A model generated the notes under the pieces. That model had not been told where the DNA came from. It worked only from the letters and a program-made list of their open reading frames with translations, and searched no databases. From assembly GCA_016928975.1 (NCBI GenBank), contig JAFGJR010000154.1:1-25188 (forward strand): 25,188 nt of DNA, written 5' to 3'. The translations under genes and the position numbers were made by a program. Shown here piece by piece: positions 22,081 to 25,188 of the stretch. Source of the DNA: Sedimentisphaerales bacterium. Lineage in GTDB: Bacteria; Planctomycetota; Phycisphaerae; Sedimentisphaerales; SG8-4. Each line of letters starts with the position of its first letter. The stretch's first letter is position 1.

Positions 22081-24879
22081 ATGAAGACGATGAAGACGAC
22101 AGCCATTCTGGCCCTTGGGATCGCGTTTGCGTGGAGTCTGGCGATAGGTTCAGCTATCTCTTCCGGCGGTCCGGGCTCGGCAGGGAAGATCATCTGGGTC
22201 TCGGATGGCCACGAGAGCTTCGTGGGCGCCGAGGCGCCCGACGACCAGGACTGGGTCGATCTGCTGCGGTCTGAGGGTTATACTGTCGACTACCAGCCGC
22301 CCACGGCGCCTGGGACCGGCTACTGGCGGACGCTGGATACCGCGAGACTCGCAGCACTGGAGGCGGCCGATCTGATCATCGTCAGCCGTGATACGAGCAG
22401 CGCCAACCACGCCAACGATACGACCGAGGTGACGCAGTGGAACAGCGTGAAGACGCCTCTGATTCTGCTCCAGGGCTACCTCGCCCAAAGTAGTCGCTGG
22501 ATATGGATGAACTCGGCGAACATGGGGGCGCGACAGGCGTACTTCACGGCCAAGGCGGTGGATGCGACGCACCCGGTCTTTGCGGGCGTCGCTCTTGACA
22601 GCCAGGGGCGAGTCACCTGGTTGGACCAGAGTATATGGCCGGGCTACTCAAGCTACATCAATACGGCCGATGCCGGCAATGGCAAGGTCATCGCCGTCAG
22701 GCCGGACAACAACTATGTCGTGATCGCAGAATGGTCTGCCGGGACGCCCTTCTACGCCGGCTCGACCCAGACACCGGGCGACAAGCGGATGCTCTTCTGT
22801 GCCGGCACCGAGCAGACGCCGGACACAGGCGTCGCATGGGGCGTGTATGACCTGACGGCCGACGGCACCGAGATGTTCCTCAACGCCGTCGCCTATATGA
22901 TGGGCGGGGCCGGCCAACCCGCCGACGTGTCCGCCGGCCTCATTGCCCACTGGAAGCTGGATGAGACCAGCGGCACTACCGTCTTCGACAGCGCCGCCCA
23001 GAACGACGGGCTCACGTATGGCGGCCCTGTCTGGCAGCCGACGGGGGGCAAGATCGACGGGGCGCTCAAGCTCGACGGCGTCAATGACTACGTGCAACTG
23101 CCCATCGGCTCGCTCATCAAATCGTTGACCAGCGCCTCGTTTGCCACGTGGGTCAACTGGTCCGGCGTCGGCACCTGGATCCGGATCTTCGATTTCGGCA
23201 GCGGCACCAATGCCTACATGTGCCTGACGCCTCGCACGGACACGGGGTTGATGTGTTTCGCGATCACCAACGCCGGGAACACAGTGGAGGACCGGGCGAC
23301 CGCGCCGCAGGTGCTGGTGACCGGCTGGCATCATGTCGCTGTGACCATCGACGCAGCCAGCAAGACGTACTTGCTGTACCTCGACGGCCAGGTCGCGGCC
23401 ACGAAGACCTCGGCGCGATACACACCAAGCTCGCTGGGCACGACCACCCAGAACTGGCTGGGCCGGTGCCAGTGGGTGGGGGCCCCTTACTTCAGCGGCG
23501 CTCTGGATGACTTCCGCATCTATAACCGCGTCCTGTCCCAGGCGGAGGTGGCCCAGTTGGCTGGGACTTCACCCGGAGGCACGACGCCGACCTCTCCCTG
23601 GATGCGTGCGGCGTATTGGGACAGCCGGTATCCCTCCTGCTGGGCCGGCGATGGGCAAAGCACGCGGGACGCCCTGCAGGCGGCCGGCTACACCGTTCTC
23701 AACGCCGACCAGCTCAAGAGCTGGATGGACGCCCGCATCGCCGACAAGCAGTTGAGCGTCGTCGTCTTCTGCAAGGACGTGGCGCCGGACACGGTCGTGG
23801 AATTGCAGGCCACAGATTGCACGCTTCGCAAGTACCTCGACGCGGGCGGCAAGATCGTCTGGTACGCCGACATTCCCTTCGGCTTCCAGGGGCACGCGAA
23901 CGGGACCAGCACGTCCTGGGACGGCTGCTCGTCCAGCATCCTGGGAGTCAACTCCTGCAGCGCGCCATGGGGCAGCGGCCAGACGGTCACCCTGACCGCC
24001 GACGGGACGAGGTGGGGCCTCACCGAAACGTGGACCTCGCAGCGTCCTGTGGCGCCCTACCAGGGCGTCAGTGCCCTCACGCTCCTGGCGACGGACGGCG
24101 GCGGGCACGCCGCCGCGTGGGTCAAGCACTACGTCGCCGGCGACACCTACCGCGGATTCGTCCGGTTACAGGACACGCCGGGCCAGCCCCTTGTTGCCGA
24201 TATCATGCGTGTGGCCGAATACGGCAGCAGCGCGGGTGGCGGCGGGACGGCAAGCCTGACCGTGGAGGCCACCCAGTACGGATCGTCTATGACGCAGCTC
24301 AGTGTCACGGGCAGTGGTTTTGCCGGGAGCGCCTCCGGTCAGGTCTTCATCGACTTGAACGCGAACGGTCTCTGCGACTCCAGCGATCGTAGCTTCCCCG
24401 TGACGACCCGGGCGGACGGCACCTTCTCCATGGTCTGGACGGTTGCCTTTTTCGTGAGAGGCGAGTACAAGGTCGGGGCCGACATCCCCGTCGGCCCGCC
24501 TGTCGAGGCATGGGCGAGCTTGACGACCACGTGGGGGTACTTGTGCGAGACGCCCACCATTGAGCTCTCTCCAGAAAGTGGACCTCGCGGGACTGTCGCG
24601 ATGATCAACGCCTGTGGCTTCCAAGGCCTGAGAGGCAGTCAGAATGTTATCTCCTGGTTCCTTGACGAAAACGGCAATGGCAAGTGGGATTCCGGTCCGG
24701 AACGCGAACAGGGCGACACTTTAAGCGGCGTGCACAGCGACGGCACCTGGTCGTACCCCTTGGATATATTGTCCAGGTATCGGCCGGGCTCCTACACGGT
24801 CTATGTCCTTGTCCTAGTAATGACCGACCCCGACCCACAGCCATACATAGTGGCTCAGGCGACCTTGACAGTGTGGTGA
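22081..24879 (+). CDS. secreted LamG-domain protein with two GATase-like modules
   Basis: 932 residues. A signal peptide covers about 1-26 (TAILALGIAFAWSLAIGSA). Module 1 (about 36-275: GKIIWVSDGHESFVGAEAPD, AADLIIVSRDT, TPLILLQGYL) looks like a flavodoxin/GATase-like alpha-beta domain. A LamG/concanavalin-like lectin domain spans about 285-490 (LIAHWKLDETSGTTVFDSAA, LDGVNDYVQLP, WHHVAVTIDA, GALDDFRIYNRVLSQAEV). Module 2 (about 505-713: RAAYWDSRYPSC, QAAGYTVLNADQL, GGKIVWYADIPFG) is again GATase-like. The tail has two Ig-like units, each with a calcium-type acidic loop (DLNANGLCDSSD near 758, DENGNGKWDSG near 862). It is probably an extracellular glycan-binding protein; enzymatic activity cannot be assigned. 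No anchor is visible at the C-terminus. Confidence 0.85.
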   Translation: MKTMKTTAILALGIAFAWSLAIGSAISSGGPGSAGKIIWVSDGHESFVGAEAPDDQDWVDLLRSEGYTVDYQPPTAPGTGYWRTLDTARLAALEAADLIIVSRDTSSANHANDTTEVTQWNSVKTPLILLQGYLAQSSRWIWMNSANMGARQAYFTAKAVDATHPVFAGVALDSQGRVTWLDQSIWPGYSSYINTADAGNGKVIAVRPDNNYVVIAEWSAGTPFYAGSTQTPGDKRMLFCAGTEQTPDTGVAWGVYDLTADGTEMFLNAVAYMMGGAGQPADVSAGLIAHWKLDETSGTTVFDSAAQNDGLTYGGPVWQPTGGKIDGALKLDGVNDYVQLPIGSLIKSLTSASFATWVNWSGVGTWIRIFDFGSGTNAYMCLTPRTDTGLMCFAITNAGNTVEDRATAPQVLVTGWHHVAVTIDAASKTYLLYLDGQVAATKTSARYTPSSLGTTTQNWLGRCQWVGAPYFSGALDDFRIYNRVLSQAEVAQLAGTSPGGTTPTSPWMRAAYWDSRYPSCWAGDGQSTRDALQAAGYTVLNADQLKSWMDARIADKQLSVVVFCKDVAPDTVVELQATDCTLRKYLDAGGKIVWYADIPFGFQGHANGTSTSWDGCSSSILGVNSCSAPWGSGQTVTLTADGTRWGLTETWTSQRPVAPYQGVSALTLLATDGGGHAAAWVKHYVAGDTYRGFVRLQDTPGQPLVADIMRVAEYGSSAGGGGTASLTVEATQYGSSMTQLSVTGSGFAGSASGQVFIDLNANGLCDSSDRSFPVTTRADGTFSMVWTVAFFVRGEYKVGADIPVGPPVEAWASLTTTWGYLCETPTIELSPESGPRGTVAMINACGFQGLRGSQNVISWFLDENGNGKWDSGPEREQGDTLSGVHSDGTWSYPLDILSRYRPGSYTVYVLVLVMTDPDPQPYIVAQATLTVW

Positions 24880-24900
24880 CTTCCGACGCCGCGCAGGCGG

Positions 24901-25005
24901 ATGTCCTGTGTCGGCAAGAAGATCGGAGTCGAATTCACAAACGTGACGCCCGACCCCAGCAGCTATGTCGGCCTGGACAACGTCCGCCTCACTCTCGTCC
25001 AGTAA
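24901..25005 (+). pseudogene. C-terminal remnant of another secreted protein
   Basis: From 24901 a 34-codon frame reads MSCVGKKIGVEFTNVTPD and PSSYVGLDNVRLTLVQ, ending at TAA 25003-25005. The 'VEF.N......GLDNVRLT' ending is typical of the last strand of carbohydrate-binding beta-sandwich domains in planctomycete secreted proteins. There is no ribosome site or upstream coding, so this looks like the tail of a deleted gene abutting the LamG gene, whose stop is 21 bases upstream. Confidence 0.55.
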
Positions 25006-25009
25006 GGTG

Positions 25010-25037
25010 GTAGAGACGCAAAATCTCGCGTCTCTAC
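25010..25037. repeat. GTAGAGACGC hairpin repeat
   Basis: GTAGAGACGC and GCGTCTCTAC pair perfectly (10 bp) around the loop AAAATCTC. This sequence family is a widely dispersed bacterial intergenic palindrome. No T run follows, so a terminator role is not claimed. Confidence 0.75.
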
Positions 25038-25103
25038 AGCGTTGCCGCGCTCCTCGCAACGACATAGGTGTGGTCTGCCAAGGGGCTTTCTGTTGGCCCT
25101 GGG

Positions 25104-25188
25104 CCGCCCTCGGCTGGGTCCACCGGATTCACCCCCGGGGGCGGGGGTGCTACATGGGACGAGGCGAACGTGGAGGTGCCGCATACCA
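25104..25188. repeat. second copy of the repeat found inside uvrC, cut by the window end
   Basis: This copy matches 20280-20355 with 3 mismatches and a 9-base insertion (CGGATTCAC or an equivalent alignment). It has the same hairpin with a different loop: CACCCCCG (25130-25137), GGGG, CGGGGGTG (25142-25149). It is intergenic here. It includes the sequence that encodes DEANVEVPHT in uvrC, showing that those residues belong to the repeat. The element may continue beyond the window. Confidence 0.85.

Noticed and set aside
25010..25037. Rho-independent terminator
   Set aside because: Perfect stem, but no T run on either side; fits a dispersed palindromic repeat better.

Overview
The window looks like a piece of a high-GC planctomycete chromosome, most likely from the Phycisphaerae/Sedimentisphaerales side. 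This is inferred from gene content: Gfo/Idh/MocA oxidoreductases, a pyrrolysine-free MttB-family methyltransferase, secreted glycoside hydrolases (GH5-like, GH127), a dockerin-like secreted CAP protein and a LamG protein. The short intergenic repeats (GCGAAACAAAGCCAATT, GCGGATT heptamers, a GTAGAGACGC hairpin) point the same way. No rRNA or tRNA was seen, and species cannot be assigned.

Layout. 1-3345 (+): the end of one Gfo/Idh/MocA oxidoreductase, a second complete one, and an MttB-family methyltransferase, probably one catabolic unit. 3362-6943 (-): a secreted GH5-like hydrolase, a HicB-like antitoxin with a truncated HicA, a membrane coiled-coil protein, and an intact DUF4258/DUF2283 pair. 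7051-11346 (-): a secreted multidomain CAP protein and a GH127 enzyme. 11347-14829: an accessory zone. It holds two fragments of the 3' end of an asparaginyl-tRNA synthetase gene (asnS) about 810 bp apart, bracketing a DUF2283 gene with a frameshifted DUF4258 partner. A TIR-domain protein and a repeat-filled non-coding stretch follow. 14830-20540: comB-prmC, a two-gene AAA ATPase/DUF4276-like operon, apt (-) and uvrC (+). 20722-21427: a PIN-domain/small-protein pair. 21584-25188: a promoter with a long leader, a 932-residue secreted LamG protein, a gene-end remnant and repeats.

Themes. The housekeeping and polysaccharide genes are GC-rich. The TIR, AAA, coiled-coil and toxin-antitoxin genes are visibly less so: 27 of 60 bases from 13081 are G/C, against 43 of 60 from 19501 in uvrC. 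This suggests acquired DNA. Of four toxin-antitoxin-like loci, two have broken toxins beside intact antitoxins. The best candidates for undescribed biology are the TIR protein with an unrecognised C-terminal half, the AAA/DUF4276-like operon between prmC and apt, the asnS-end-bracketed cassette, and a repeat element carried in frame inside uvrC with a second copy at the window's right end.
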